Shown: piece after piece, positions 1-11,325 of the stretch
Position numbering within the stretch: position 1 is the first letter of the stretch
Layout of the letters: every line of letters begins with the position of its first letter
Assembly: GCA_036426205.1 (NCBI GenBank)
Contig: CM071568.1
Location: 231,915,727-231,979,726 of the forward strand
Source of the DNA: Ascaphus truei
Taxonomy: Eukaryota; Chordata; Amphibia; Anura; Ascaphidae
Direction of reading: 5' to 3'
Length of the DNA: 64,000 bases
Made by a program: the position numbers and the translations under genes
The notes under the pieces: model-generated
The model's input: only the letters and a program-made list of their open reading frames with translations
Told to the model about the DNA's origin: nothing
The model's database searches: none

Positions 1-229
1 ACCAGGAGGTCCGAAACATCGCTCTAATTTACTTGTTCCTGTTCTTTGATGCAATAAATACATTCTACGATTTCCAGTGAGTGCTGCAGTTCTGTTCTTC
101 CTGATCTATTTTGGAGCGGATGGTGAACCTGCCCTCTGCAAGCACCCTGTCACCTAAAGATAATCTTTTTGATTTTCTCTGATATGGTTTCTACTGGAGT
201 GCCCTGAACTTTTTTTGTTTATCATATAA

Positions 230-380
230 TAATATAATAATATTTCTGTTATAATATATATATCTAAATATATATATATATATATAATATATAGATTATT
301 TATGATATATATTTTTTATAGTAGATATATGCTATATCATATATATATAACCTATAAGATATATCAAATCATATATCCTA
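230..380. repeat. AT-rich low-complexity DNA
   Basis: Almost pure A/T with irregular TATA runs. No feature beyond simple sequence is visible. Confidence 0.85.
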
Positions 381-511
381 TCTATGAATGACTAAATTTA
401 TCATACAATGCTATCTTTTTTATTATAAATATTATTCAAATATATATAAAGTTTGCTTGTTGCTTAGCAACAAGGGCTATTTAGGGGTGTTCCGGAGATA
501 CGGTTCAGCCT

Positions 512-544
512 CTGATGAAGTCCCCTCCAGTGACGAAACGCGTC
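512..544 (+). other. Hammerhead-like hairpin motif, copy 1
   Basis: CTGATGA (512-518) is followed by A, then GTC (520-522) pairing with GAC (532-534), then directly GAAAC and GCGTC. The order matches the core of a hammerhead ribozyme (CUGANGA, stem II, GAAA), but there is one additional A between CTGATGA and the stem. Whether it is catalytic is unknown. Confidence 0.5.
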
Positions 545-1022
545 AGGACGTTGCGTTGTACGTGGTGACGTCACCGAGGCTCGTATGCACGCTTTTCCCC
601 CGGAGCATTGAGGGGTTGCAGCTCGTACCTTCAGACGGCACACAGGGGTTTGATTCAATGTGAGGAGGCAGTGAGATATCCAGCAGGACACCGCTGGTGT
701 TTGGTGGGTGAGGAATCAAGACTGGAGTTCAAACACTACGGACTGAGTCGCCCTTGACTCTCACCCTTGCTGCACCTGCTCATGCTTTCCCAAGCGGGAA
801 TGATAGTACAGACTGTTGAGGACTTCCCAATAGTGAGAAAGGAGGCCCTGAGTACTAGCTCCTATTATATACCAGACTGGATTACAGCGTTTTGCAATTC
901 TACGGATCTATTGCAGATCCTAGCAGTGACGTCCCCACTATTGAGTATTACCTCATACATGCTGTTTATTTTTTTATTTCTTGTGAGTGCAGGTCCACGG
1001 GACCCTTTTTTCTACATTTTTT

Positions 1023-1245
1023 AATTGCATTATATTTTCTCTACAGTATCACGCTATGGAACTTGTTTTTTCCTTCTTTCTTTCTGTTATATGTATGTAT
1101 ATATATCAGAAAGAAAGAAAAAACAGAAGCACAAGTTCCATAGCTTTCTGTTATATATATGTATATATATCAGAAAGAAAGAAAAAACAGAAGCACAAGT
1201 TCCATAGCGTGATACTGTAGAGAAAATGTAATGCAATTAAACAAT
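1023..1245. repeat. Perfect-looking palindrome with internal duplication
   Basis: The left part (TTCTCTACAGTATCACGC and onward from about 1038) returns inverted near 1205-1227. Between them a ~65-bp segment (AGAAAGAAAGAAAAAACAG plus AAGTTCCATAGC) is present twice in tandem. The result is a long hairpin whose right arm is doubled. Confidence 0.75.
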
Positions 1246-1246
1246 G

Positions 1247-1290
<44 letters not shown>

Positions 1291-1291
1291 A
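1246..1291. repeat. (TA)n(CA)n microsatellite
   Basis: A TA run of about ten units passes directly into a CA run of about twelve units. Confidence 0.95.
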
Positions 1292-1486
1292 AAGAAAGTC
1301 CAGTAGAGAAACAATATGCAGAGAAAATTGAAAAAATACTTAATCTTTAGGTGCACAGGGTGCTTGCAGAGGGGCCACGTTCACCATCCAGCTCCAAGAT
1401 AGATACAGGAAAGAACAGAACTGCAGCACTCACTGGAAATCGTAGAATGTATTTATTGCATCAAAGAACAGGAACAAGTAAATTAG

Positions 1487-1520
1487 AGCGATGTTTCCGA
1501 CCTCTTGGTCCTCTGTCAAA
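1487..1520 (-). other. Hammerhead-like hairpin motif, degenerate copy
   Basis: On the minus strand TTGACAG is followed by a stem GACC, loop AAGA, GGTC, one G and GAAAC. It is the inverted partner of the motif cut by the window's left edge. The CTGANGA box is degraded, but the four-base-pair stem is intact. Confidence 0.4.
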
Positions 1521-1563
1521 CTTTATTTTCTATAATTTCCAGTGAGTGCTCCAGATATATATA

Positions 1564-3177
1564 CAGTCATGTGAAAAAGAAAGTACACCCTCTTTGAGTT
1601 CTATGGTTTTACATATCAGGACATAATAAAAATCATCTGTTCCTTAGCAGGTCTTAAAATTAGGTAAATACAACCTCAGATGAACAACAACACATACATA
1701 TTACACCGTGTCATGATTTATTAACAAAATAAAACCAAATGGAGAAGCCATGTGTGAAAAACCAAGTACAAACCTTATGATCAATAGCTTGTAGAACCAC
1801 CTTTGCAGCAAAACTTGAATATGTTTGGATTGTCTGATCTTGTATATTACAGTCTCTCACATCGTTGTGGAGGAATTTTGGGCCCACTCTTCGTTACAAC
1901 GTGCTTCAGTTATTGAGGTTTGTGGGCATGTTTTTATGCACAGCTCTCTTAAGTCCGCCACAGCATTTCAATCAGGTTGAGGTCTGGACTTTGACTGGGC
2001 CAATTTCAACACCCTAATGATTCTTTTCTTTTTCAGCCATTCTGTTGTAGATTTGCTGGTGTGCTTGGGATCATTGTCCTGTTGCATGACCCAATTTCGG
2101 CCAAGCTTTAGCTGTCGGACAGATGGCCTCACATTTGACTCTAGAATACTTTGGTATACAGAGGAGTTCATGGTCGACCCAATGACTGCAAGGTTCCCAG
2201 GTCCTGTGGCTGCAAAACAAGCCTAAATCATCACCCCTCCACCACCGTGCTTGACAGTTGGCATGAGGTGTTTGTGTTGATATGTTGTGTTTGGTTTTCG
2301 CCAAACGTGGCACTGTGCATTATGGCCAAACATCTCCACTTTAGTCTCGTCTGTCCAAAGAACATTGTTCCAGAAGTCTTGTGGTTTGTTCAGATGCAAC
2401 TTTGCAAACCTAAGCCATGCTGCCATGTTCTATTTAGAGAGAAGAGGCTTTCTCCTTGCAACCCTTCCAAACAAACCAGAATTGTTCATTGTTTTTCTAA
2501 TTGTACTATCATGAACTTTAACATTTAACATGCTAACTGAGGCCTGTAGAGTCTGAGATGTAACTCTTGTTTTTTTTGCAATTTCTCTGAGCATTGCACG
2601 GTCTGATCTTGGGGTGAATTTGCTGGGACGTCCACTCCTGGGAAGATTGGCAACTGTCTTGAATGTTTCCACTTTTGAATAATCTTTCTCACTATAGAAT
2701 GATGGACTTTAAATTGTTTGGAAATGGCCTTATAACCCTTCCAAGATTGATGGCAGCAACAATTGCTTCTCTAAGATCATTGCTGTTGTCTTTCCTCCTT
2801 GGCATTGTGTTAACACACACCTGAATGCTCCGGACCAGCAAACTGTTAAAACTTCAGCTTTAATAGAGTTGGTCACACTTGCTGATGATCAATTAATCAA
2901 GGGCATTTGATTAGCAGCATCTGTCTACTACTTAGCATCTTAATTCCTATGGAAGCAGTAAGGGTGTACTTAGTTTTTCACACATGGCTTCTCCATTTTG
3001 GCTTTATTTTTGTTAAATAAATCATGACACGGTGTAATATGTCATGTGTTGTTGTTCATCTGAGGTTGTACTGTATTTACCTAATTTTAAGACCTGCTAA
3101 GGAACAGATGATTGTTATGTCCTGATATGTAAAACCATAGAATTCAAAGAGGGTGTACTTTATTTTTCACACAACTG
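1564..3177 (-). mobile_element. Tc1-like DNA transposon, full length, inactive
   Basis: The element is flanked by TA (1562-1563 and 3178-3179) and has inverted terminal repeats of about 200 bp beginning CAGTCATGTGAAAAA on the left and CAGTTGTGTGAAAAA on the right (reverse complement). TA target duplication and this terminal style are typical of Tc1/mariner. The transposase inside is on the minus strand and is broken. The copy lies in the DNAH11 intron downstream of exon L. Confidence 0.9.
1745..2805 (-). pseudogene. Tc1-type transposase pseudogene
   Basis: A start codon at 2805-2803 opens with MPRRKDNSNDLREAIV. The rest can be followed in several frames: a helix-turn-helix region around GRPSKFTPRSDRAMLRE, then the first catalytic aspartate in LWTDETKVEMFG, a second in VMQQDNDPKHTSKS, and a decayed version of the usual SPDLNPIE segment (SKSRPQPD). 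Stops and frameshifts separate the fragments, so no full transposase can be made. Family members cut and paste DNA at TA sites in the nucleus; this copy is a fossil. Confidence 0.88.
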
Positions 3178-4469
3178 TATATAATATTCTCTGCACATAT
3201 TTTTCAATATATATTTCTATTAAAAAAGTCTACTGATGTAAAACAAATTATAATAACGTATAGTTGGAATAAATAGATTGTCGGTGATATATTGTTATGT
3301 ATGGTTTGTGTACATCAGACATGGGTCCCATTTCATGTTTTTCCTTTAACCAATTTGCAAGGAACCAATGAGGAGCGGTCCATGGGTATAAATCCATGGT
3401 GGTTTAGAATGAATCAATCCCCTGATGAAGTGGACGTGTGTTCCACACGTAGGAGCACTGCCAATTGGGCTTTTGTAACTGAACTCTTGTTGCCATCCAT
3501 GTAACACTTGGAATTCACACAAAACAATAACAATTAGATTGTACTTTAAATTAAAAAATGTCGAAAGGTTGTCACTTACCTTTCATGAAAATGATATCTC
3601 AATTAAATAATACACCTACTGTCATAGTTGTACTAGTTATTAGTTACTGTATTTTGCTATCATACGGATTGTGTATTTTTGTATAAGTGGAAGACTTTTG
3701 CTGATATTTGTAGCCCTCACATTTTGAGGGATACCTACGTATGAGCTCTAGAAACTAATATTAAAAAGGATTTGAGGACAACATACTGCACTGTATTAGG
3801 AATATGAATGTTATATTACCATGTCCCATTGTATCTATATGAAACAAGTTGTTATTGCTGGAACCCTCTCAATAGCCACAGAGACATGTCTGCAAAAATA
3901 GGTGCCATATCTGCACACATACACAAGATATTTCTCTTTGCTTGTGTCTCTACATAAAAACGCTATATAAAAATCCAAACATCAAATTTTAACTAGAATT
4001 CAAAAACTTTAAGTAAAACTAAGTAGTATTAAGGAAACCCCAAAACACTTGGCACACCTGTCTAAAACGGTGTATACACTAGTAAAAATTACAGGGCTCT
4101 TATTTTCTCTAATATATCCCTTTAAATATGTGACTGTGCGCCAAGTAAGATCTTACACATGAAAAGTGTTTACCCGACCCTGAACTGGACAGGGCAAGCT
4201 AAGGGTGGAAAGTTATTTGAATATCCTGCACACATCCCAGTAAAAAAAAACGAGTTTTTAATTTATGATAAAATGGAAAAAAAATGGGAGTAAAGTGGGA
4301 CAGCTCTTTTCATTTCTTTTACATTTAAACTCCTTTACAGAAGGTTTATGCACAATGCTCATTGTTTCATCCCCTCTACGTATTACAAAAGGTTTTAAAT
4401 TAACAGCTTAAAAATCTGATGCCCCCCATTTTAAAACAAGATTAAGAATTTGTATTACGATAAACTTAC
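3178..4469. other. Intron with an unidentified old repeat
   Basis: Apart from the hairpin motif at 3422-3453 and the sequence around it (about 3280-3530), which looks like a decayed repeat, I see no gene or named element. Confidence 0.5.
3422..3453 (+). other. Hammerhead-like hairpin motif, copy 2
   Basis: CTGATGA, then A, then a five-base-pair stem GTGGA (3430-3434) with TCCAC (3442-3446), followed by ACGTAGG. The GAAAC box has decayed to AC. The flanks (CCCC before, AGGAG after) resemble copy 3 at 24078. Confidence 0.42.
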
Positions 4470-4571
4470 TTGAAGCTTCTTCCTGATTGCCTCAAGTTTT
4501 TCAGTAGCTCCCTTCAGATCATCATTGGCCAGGGTTAATGCTCTGCGTTTAGGCTCCACGTCACAATATAC
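4470..4571 (-). CDS. DNAH11: DNAH11 exon L: start of returning stalk helix (CC2)
   Basis: This is the last exon in transcript order in the window: 34 codons, phase 0 at both ends. The acceptor is TCATTTCAG just above 4571 and the donor is CAA/gtaagt just below 4470. The translation opens [17 protein letters not shown] and continues [15 protein letters not shown]. In dynein heavy chains the segment (F)[11 protein letters not shown] leaves the microtubule-binding tip and begins the second coiled-coil helix of the stalk. The downstream exons (rest of CC2, AAA5, AAA6, C-terminus) lie left of position 1. Assignment to DNAH11 rather than the close relatives DNAH9 and DNAH17 rests on the joined exons. 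Confidence 0.9.
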
Positions 4572-4860
4572 CTGAAATGATACAAAGGGGTTGTGCATTA
4601 TTAAGTGGTATTTGTACCTGCAGATGCCCAGAGGGATTTGGAGGTGTGCTCATGACCCAGGAGAGGAGGGGGCAAACCCCACAAGCCAAAGGGATAAGGT
4701 ACAGTGGCTGACCAATTGGCTACATGTCAAATTTAAGCATGATGAACCCAAGCAAGGTATTTTCAAGCTAGGGTGTGGTGGGAAAAGCCGCGCCCATCCT
4801 GCTGGCCTTCAATGTTATCAGGGTTACAGTACATTTTGGTTTTATGTAAACGTAAAAAAA
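4572..4860. other. Intron, nothing recognised
   Basis: The sequence between exon L and the TA tract contains no repeat or gene that I can name. Confidence 0.5.
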
Positions 4861-4861
4861 A

Positions 4862-4867
4862 AATATT

Positions 4868-4898
<31 letters not shown>

Positions 4899-4960
4899 CT
4901 AAACCCCATTATAACGCGGTCCTTGGGGTCCACCCCAAAATTTCACCGGCATCAGCTCTC
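4862..4960. repeat. (TA)n tract and one end of a pogo/mariner-like MITE
   Basis: A TA run ends at about 4893 and is followed by CAGCTAAACCCCATTATAAC. This matches the terminal repeat of the complete MITE at 51754-51985. Only this end is present, so the copy is truncated. Confidence 0.6.
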
Positions 4961-5142
4961 AAGCCTCCCTCATTACAGATTTCATTCTCCTCCATTTTGC
5001 CGCCTTACCAGTGTTCTCCTCTTCCTGCTGTCCACGTGCTCATATCTCTATGCTCATTTCGTCGCGTGCCATTTTTTTTTCAAACATTCAATTTAATGCT
5101 TTATTGACTATAGACACACAATTAAACATTAATACATTTTCT

Positions 5143-5225
5143 ACAAAACACATGCAGGGATTGAACTCGGGACCTTCTGATACCAATGCCTTGCCTCTTA
5201 CCTCTACACCATAGGCTTGGTGTGA
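5143..5225 (-). repeat. tRNA-derived SINE head
   Basis: Read on the minus strand, the sequence AGCCTATGGTGTAGAGGTAAGAG resembles a pol III A box. The later GAGTTCAATCC resembles a B box (consensus GGTTCGANTCC), at tRNA-like spacing. It does not fold as a clean tRNA, and the ends are not those of a mature tRNA gene, so a SINE head is the better reading. The body of the SINE was not delimited. Confidence 0.5.
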
Positions 5226-5457
5226 CAAGACATAACCTTACCTTAGGGTTTGGACATTGCGCTTGGACTATTTATTATTTCAACCTGTATGTATATATTT
5301 GCCATATTAGAGTGTATATTCTAGTTTGTAATTATTTTACATTTTTATGGGAATTATTTTTATTATATTTTTATTTTTGTAGGTAGTTTGAATCATCTAT
5401 TTGTTAATATCACATATTTATCTACTGTTTCACGATTGGCGCTACTTTAATCACTCC

Positions 5458-5460
<3 letters not shown>

Positions 5461-5497
<37 letters not shown>

Positions 5498-5636
5498 CCC
5501 AATTATTGCTATTCCAAAGGGAGAAGGGATTCACTGTCTGTTTTTCACATTTGTATGGCCAATCCCTTCGCCAGCTGCATGCTCCTTACATGAAGAAGCG
5601 CGGCGATTAAAATATATATATATATATATATATACA
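5461..5636. repeat. Two (TA)n tracts
   Basis: TA runs at about 5461-5494 and 5611-5634 bracket ~115 bp of unidentified sequence. Confidence 0.9.
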
Positions 5637-5639
5637 GGC

Positions 5640-6443
5640 ATTGATGTAAAAAATGGTATTCTTCTAAACAATTCTGGGAATCAATGAGACCCAATCAGTA
5701 AGTTGATATTTCTGACATTACTGTTGTAAGGTACTAAGAGCAATTACTACAAGTAAAATCAGTTCTTTTTACAGTGCGCTTCATACAGTAGCTTGAACTT
5801 AGAAAGTATGTGTAGCATGCAGATGAGTAACGGATGCAACTCTGATTGACTAGTCTCTGGATGTCGGTCATAGTAAATACCCCAAATGTTCAGCGATTCT
5901 GGGAGAAATCACGCTATTATTCAGATTTAAGTTAACGGCTACAGGCTGCTCATTTATATCTTATACAAGTAAGCAGAAATGCAGCAGTACAACCCATCGC
6001 TCTAAAACATTTTTTTTATGTTACAAGATATTAGAGGACTACAATTTCTGTCACATCAAGGGACTATTATTAGGGCTGACATACTGTATTTATGATGTTA
6101 AAAAGTAGAAATACGGTAGGTACTTTTTCAGATGTCCTCATTCACAAGGCCAAGTTCCCAGTGGAGATCTAAACATTGACCATTAAAAAACAATCTTCAA
6201 ATCCTTATATTGTTTAATATATATTTAATTCTGGTATATGCCGACATACAATGGCACTTTTGCTTTATCTCTTGTTAACGTGATCTGTCTACCCTGAAGA
6301 TACTCCCACGAGGGCAGAAATACTGTTGCGTATGCTTTTGTGGCACACGGCATGATGGCAAGAAAAATATGTAACTAAGGAAACCCATTTTTGAAGTAAA
6401 AAACAGGAAGGGTAAAACTACAGTATGTTCATGATTTGCAAGT
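5640..6443. other. Intron, nothing certain recognised
   Basis: No gene or complete element is seen. A weak CCTGAAGA/GAAAT pair near 6288-6332 might be a decayed copy of the hairpin motif. Confidence 0.4.
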
Positions 6444-6446
6444 TTA

Positions 6447-6750
6447 AGGCTGGGGCCATGGTGCCGCAGACGCGTCTGCACGCTTAGCGAACAGACTGCC
6501 TTAAGGCAGTGTTCATGTTCATGCGGCAGGAGGGGGCGCGCGTTGCACAAGAAATCAGTTCAAACTGATTTCTTGGCGCGACAGGCCGGTCACGTGAGCG
6601 GTTCACCCAATGAGAGTGAACCAACTCTGACGCCCTAGGCACACCCCCAGAGCACTACCACCATGGCCCGGCATGGCACCTTGACCATGGCCAGGGATAG
6701 CACCTGCTTTCCCACAGCCTCCACGTGGCGAAGGCACCATGGCCCGGGCC
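6447..6750. mobile_element. Harbinger-like MITE with TTA target duplication
   Basis: The direct repeat TTA lies at 6444-6446 and 6751-6753. The ends are inverted repeats: AGGCTGGGGCCATGGTGCC on the left, GGCACCATGGCCCGGGCC on the right. TTA duplications and GGCC-type ends fit the PIF/Harbinger superfamily. A perfect inner hairpin (AAGAAATCAGTT/AACTGATTTCTT, 6549-6574) is inside. There is no coding region. Confidence 0.75.
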
Positions 6751-7354
6751 TTAGACAGCATTTTATATAGAACTCAGAAACATGGAACGGTGGTGATGTA
6801 TTTGTCAATATTTTGAATTTTAAACCTACTCGACGATATTTACAAAGAGATACTATTCCTGAAGACACCTTCCAGCACTGGAATACACTTTAAAGCCCAT
6901 TCACCGTGAGACTGCCATAAACTATTGTGACAAACGGCTTACTCATGGGGCTCCAACGTCTGTCCGGGTCTGCTAGAACACAGTCATCTAGGGTAAGAAA
7001 AACGATGAGGTGTAATGTACTGTTCCTTTAAGCAGGCTTCTGCCTGGTTTATATACCTTGGGAAAGGGAGGGGAGGGGTAGGGAAGGTGAGTAAACCTCT
7101 GCTCAAGCTGGAAACCTAATATTGGGTAATATAGATAAGGTGCTTGACTGAGAATTGTATTTGTAATGAACCAAAAGAAAAAGAACTCAGTTAGAATAGC
7201 ACTCAGTTATCTAAAGTGATGAATGTATTGACTTAAAATAATCTTTAATGGGTTTAATATTTAAAATAAATGGGTGCAAAGAATGGAGTAAAAATTGATC
7301 ATGACACAATCTGTCAAATGTCTCAGATTGTGTCTTAAGTAGCGTTGACACTAT

Positions 7355-10300
7355 GGGCCTTATTCAGAAAGCCTCGATAAGGCCCTTATCGAACACTTAT
7401 CGACCAAAATGGCTACTCGTATTCAGATAGCCTCGATAAGTGCTCGATAACGGCCTGTATCGACGCAAAATTTTATCGGTATCCGAAATTTGCCGACAGA
7501 GCAGCGATCAGCCCCTTATCGACCCTTTTCGGATGGTTGATAAACTCGCGCGATCCAGAGACCCGCGAGTCGGCTGTCGCGGCATATTGCAGCCCATCGC
7601 AGCCCTAAAAGGCGATCTTCTCCCCAAATCCAATTCACCACAAATTTTTTGGTCAATTGGGGGGAGATGCCTCGATGAGCAGCGATGTCGGGACTTGGAA
7701 AAAATCAGGCCCCTTTCCTGCCTCGGATTGATGCCGAGGGTCTCCAGAGCTGATAGCCATTAATAGCAGCTCCGGACCCCCCGGCATGCATCCGAGGCAG
7801 GAAACATGCATGTACAGCAACTTCATTACCTTAGCGGCTAACCGCTAAGGCAATGAAGGGGTTAAACACCCGTGCCAAGCTTACTGTAAGAAACATACAA
7901 TACAATACAATACTGTGGCTAGCGGGGGTGGGTGAAGGGGGAATTTGGCCCTTAGTGGCTGTTTAGGCATTGCGGGGGGAGTTAAGCCCTTCATTACCTT
8001 AGCGGTTAATACCACTAAGGTAATAAAGGGGTTAACCCAACCGCTACCCCCTCGCAAGGTCTAAACACCCATCCTTAGGGCTAATACCCCCTTCACCCAC
8101 CCGTGAGGCCTAAACATCCACCCCTGACTGACTATACCCACCCTATACCCATTGAGTAGTATAGTGGTACATCATACCCATATAATAATAATATGGGCAT
8201 GATAAGCCTCTATAGCACTCAATGGGCACCCTAATCACAATACAGTAATACACAAGACACACAATAATAAAATGTGACTAAACTCCAAAAAATCACACGT
8301 CACTAAATACAAACAGTAGCCAGCTAATCCAATCAATACAATCAATAGCAACATCAACAATGAATTAATTAAACCATTAACCAATCTAAACAATTAATTC
8401 CGAAACCAACTCAAAATGAATAGTAACACTAACCAATGTAAACAATGAATTACTCCACCATTAATGAATTTAAACAGTTAAATAGAAAGAAATTCTAACA
8501 ATCTCTGAAGTAACCATAAAACACATTAGCTAACATAATATAACATTAAATACAAACGAACACCAATCGCAAACCTTTAATGACATTAAGCATGAAAATA
8601 CAAACATTGACATCCACATAATACATGAAATGCCAAAAAGCAACACCAATACCAAGCGAGAAATGCCCCCCAAATATTGGCATAATAATGTATTAATCTG
8701 TACCCTAAAGAGGTACCGATTAATATATTATCAGTCAATGTGCCTCCCCCAACAAAATAAAAAAACACATCCAAAGATTAAACCTGTAAAGAGAGACATT
8801 TACAAACATTGAATATATTACTTACCATTAGAAGCGGTGGCCCTCCGACTCCCGGGGAAACAGGAAGCTCACGTACCTTGAAGGCCTCCAACAGCATCCG
8901 ATGCCATCCGCCATGAAGATCCGGCTCAGGTACCCAATCTTCTTTTTTCTTTCTTTAATCTTTTAATCTTTCTTCTAATGGACGTCACGAAGCCGGCGTC
9001 AGATGGTATTTCAGCCAATCAGATCGCGGGAACAAATTCCACACTCTGATTGGCTGAACTACCTTGTGACACAGCGGCCATCTTGGATTTAGTGACGTCA
9101 TGTTAAAGGGAAATTAAGCACAGCCATTCTGATTGGCTGGCATCATTCCCTTTAAATGACGTCACGGCAAAAAAAACAACTTAAAGTCTGCAAATGGTTT
9201 TAACAGCCAATCTGGTGGCTGTTAACCATTTTGAGGGTAAATGTGATGTCACAAGCCATATTTAAGGCCTTGAAGATAGAAGAAGGTGATTCGGAGGGCC
9301 ACCGCTTCTAATGGTAAGTAATATATTCAATGTTTGTAAATGTCTCTTTTTACAGGTTTAATCTTTGGATGTGTTTTTTGATTTTTTTGGGGGAGGCACA
9401 TTGACTGATAATATATTAATCGGTACCTCTTTAGGGTACAGATTAATACATTATTATGCCAATATTTGGGGGGCATTTATCGCTTGGTATTGGTGTTGGT
9501 TTAATTAATTCATTGTTGATGTTGCTATTAGAATTGTTATTGATTGTATTGATTGGATTAGCTGGCTACTGTTTGTATTTAGTGATGTGTGATTTTTTGG
9601 AGTTTAGTTACATTTTATTATTGTGTGTCTTGTGTATTAATTTATTGTCATTAGGGTGCCCATTGAGTGCTATAGAGGCTTATCATGCCCATATTATTAT
9701 TATATGGGTATGATGTACCACTATACTACTCAATGGGTATAGGGTGGGTATAGTCAGTCAGGGGTGGGTGCTTAGGCCTCCCGGGTTGGTATCGGGTCAG
9801 GGTGAGTTAACCCCTTTATGACTATAGCGGTTAGTAACCGCTACGGTGATTAAGGGGTTAGGGGCCATTAGAATGTATTTATTTTGTATATATGCTTTCT
9901 GGCAATGGAGGACAGAGGGACCTGCTGTTGTAGTAAGTATAACTTTATTTATTTACTTTATTTATGTATGCTAATGCAGTGTTTAATAATGGGCAAATAA
10001 TCTATTATTCATATCTGGATAATAGTTATTTTGCCCATTACTGTACTGTATGGGTTTGGGTGGAGGGGGGGCGTGTATTGATGTTTTTTTAAATATTTAT
10101 TAATATCTCTCTGCATTGAAATGTCCCGCGTCACGTGACCGGGACATTTCCTTGCATAGGAGATACCGGCACCCCATAAAGGTGCCTGTATCTCGGGAAG
10201 CAGTGTGTCCCCGGATATAAAACCAATGTGGTTCAGCTCTGGAGACCCCCTGCACCTCTACACTATTAAAGAAATGTATATTAATAAATATTTAAATAAA

Positions 10301-10550
10301 TAATTTTCGGGCGACATTTCAGCTGGGAGAGGCGGCTCTCTCAGAGCAGCTCTCTCGGCAGCAGAAATGAATCGCTGATTTAGGCCTTTTCAGAGGCTCG
10401 AGGCTCTCGCTGGCAGCAACTCGCCCGTTTTGGGCATTTTGCTATCACTGGTAATCGAGCCTTTCTGAATACCGTGATAGCAACGCCCAAAAAACAGTCA
10501 TTTTAAATTCCCTGGCGATTTTTTTTATCAACCCTCTCTGAATAAGGCCC
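7355..10550. mobile_element. Inner palindromic element with GGGCCTTATTCAGA ends
   Basis: It begins GGGCCTTATTCAGAAAGCC and ends with the complement CTCTGAATAAGGCCC. The flanks are CTAT and ATAG, consistent with an AT duplication at the centre of a pre-existing palindrome. Most of its 3.2 kb is itself inverted-repeat. It carries the CCTTA-GCGGT modules at 7825-7865, 7985-8035 and 9800-9860 that are shared with the mosaic at 18.3-20.6 kb. Superfamily not certain (Harbinger/ISL2EU-like ends). Confidence 0.6.
8981..9215. promoter_or_regulatory. Cluster of CCAAT, CRE and YY1-like sites in foldback centre
   Basis: The unpaired centre of the foldback contains GACGTCAC (8981), TGACGTCA (9093 and about 9157), four CCAAT-box cores in both orientations (around 9015, 9050, 9132, 9207) and GCGGCCATCTTGG (9074-9086), which matches the YY1 consensus. 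These are sequence matches only; activity is not shown. The symmetry would suit a bidirectional promoter of a transposon. Confidence 0.4.
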
Positions 10551-11236
10551 ATAGTGTCAACGCTACTTAAGACACAATCTGAGACATTTGACAGATTGTG
10601 TCATGATCAATTTTTACTCCATTCTTTGCACCCATTTATTTTACATATTAAACCCATTAAAGATTATTTTAAGTCAATACATTCATCACTTTAGATAACT
10701 GAGTGCTATTCTAACTGAGTTCTTTTTCTTTTGGTTCATTTCTGCCTGGTTTATTCAGTTCCAGACACTGAGACTGCAACACTGAATACAAATACAAAAC
10801 AAAACCTTGCTCATCTGAGCAATAACTAACACAGGTTAACCCTGACTCGGGTTGGGCATCTTGCCCAATTCCAACAAACAAAATAAGGAACGTTACAAGT
10901 TAACAATGGATCAGAATGATTTACCCTGTTTGGGGAAAGGGTTTCCCCTTTCTGCTTCCAGCAGCATTCCTGCCTCCAGGCTCTTGGAAAGAGGAACCAG
11001 GAAACCAGCTTTAAATACCTGTTTTCTAATTAGCAGGACAGGTTACAGAAATCAGACAGCAGACAAACTCTGGTCTGGACCCCTCATCCCTCAGTTCCAG
11101 CACCTGCAAAACTGTGGGATGGAGTACATCCCGTCTGTGTCTGCACTTTTCAGCCTAAACAGGATAGAAGCTGTCCAGTATCCTGGGAGCCCTATATATC
11201 GAATTTATTACCATTCACTGGTTTCTGTCACACTAT

Positions 11237-11325
11237 GTATACGGTACTATGTTCCATTCACTGAGTGAGACTGCCAATAACTATGTATTCTGTACTATGT
11301 TCCATTCACTGAGTGAGACTGTCCA
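11237..11325. repeat. Two 48-bp units of the minisatellite
   Basis: The unit runs ACTATGTATTCTGTACTATG, then TTCCATTCACTGAGTGAGAC, then TGCCAATA. These longer units are separated from the main array (13042-14350) by later insertions. Related fragments occur at about 6895-6925 and 12206-12304. Confidence 0.8.

Larger units (their letters stand above)
1..1552. repeat. Foldback repeat, left end outside window
   Basis: Positions 1-158 recur as an inverted copy at 1352-1512, so the segment would fold into a long hairpin. The loop carries an AT-rich stretch (230-380), a hairpin motif (512-544) and a smaller palindrome (1023-1245). The left end is cut by the window. No coding region is recognisable. 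The position 1 end begins inside a second copy of the same hairpin motif (ACC-agga-GGT followed by CCGAAAC). Confidence 0.7.
7052..10739. mobile_element. 3.7-kb foldback insertion with 14-bp target duplication
   Basis: The direct repeat TTCTGCCTGGTTTA occurs at 7038-7051 and 10740-10753, just outside this segment. Inside, about 115 bp of unpaired sequence on the left (7052-7167) is followed by a left arm (7168-7354) that is the inverted copy of the right arm (10551-10739). The right arm runs up to the right target repeat. Further inverted blocks pair 8100-8400 with 9500-9760 and 8600-8850 with 9290-9480. No protein is encoded. Confidence 0.7.
6926..11232 (-). mobile_element. Solo LTR, minus orientation, split by a 3.7-kb insertion
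   Basis: The ends are TGTGACAAACGG and TTTCTGTCACA, flanked by the direct repeat CTAT (6922-6925 and 11233-11236). The reverse complement is clearly related to the LTR at 12305-13041 (both begin TGTGACA and share CCCAGGAT and GTGCAGACA segments). The LTR itself is only 6926-7051 plus 10740-11232. The middle is a later insertion. LTR identity is inferred from TG...CA ends and short target duplication; no internal retroviral genes are present. Confidence 0.7.

Noticed and set aside
512..544. Declaring the motif an active hammerhead ribozyme
   Set aside because: The extra A before stem II and unclear stems I and III depart from the known fold; reported as hammerhead-like only.
5143..5225. Functional tRNA gene
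   Set aside because: A- and B-box-like parts are present, but there is no good acceptor stem or discriminator; a SINE head is more likely.
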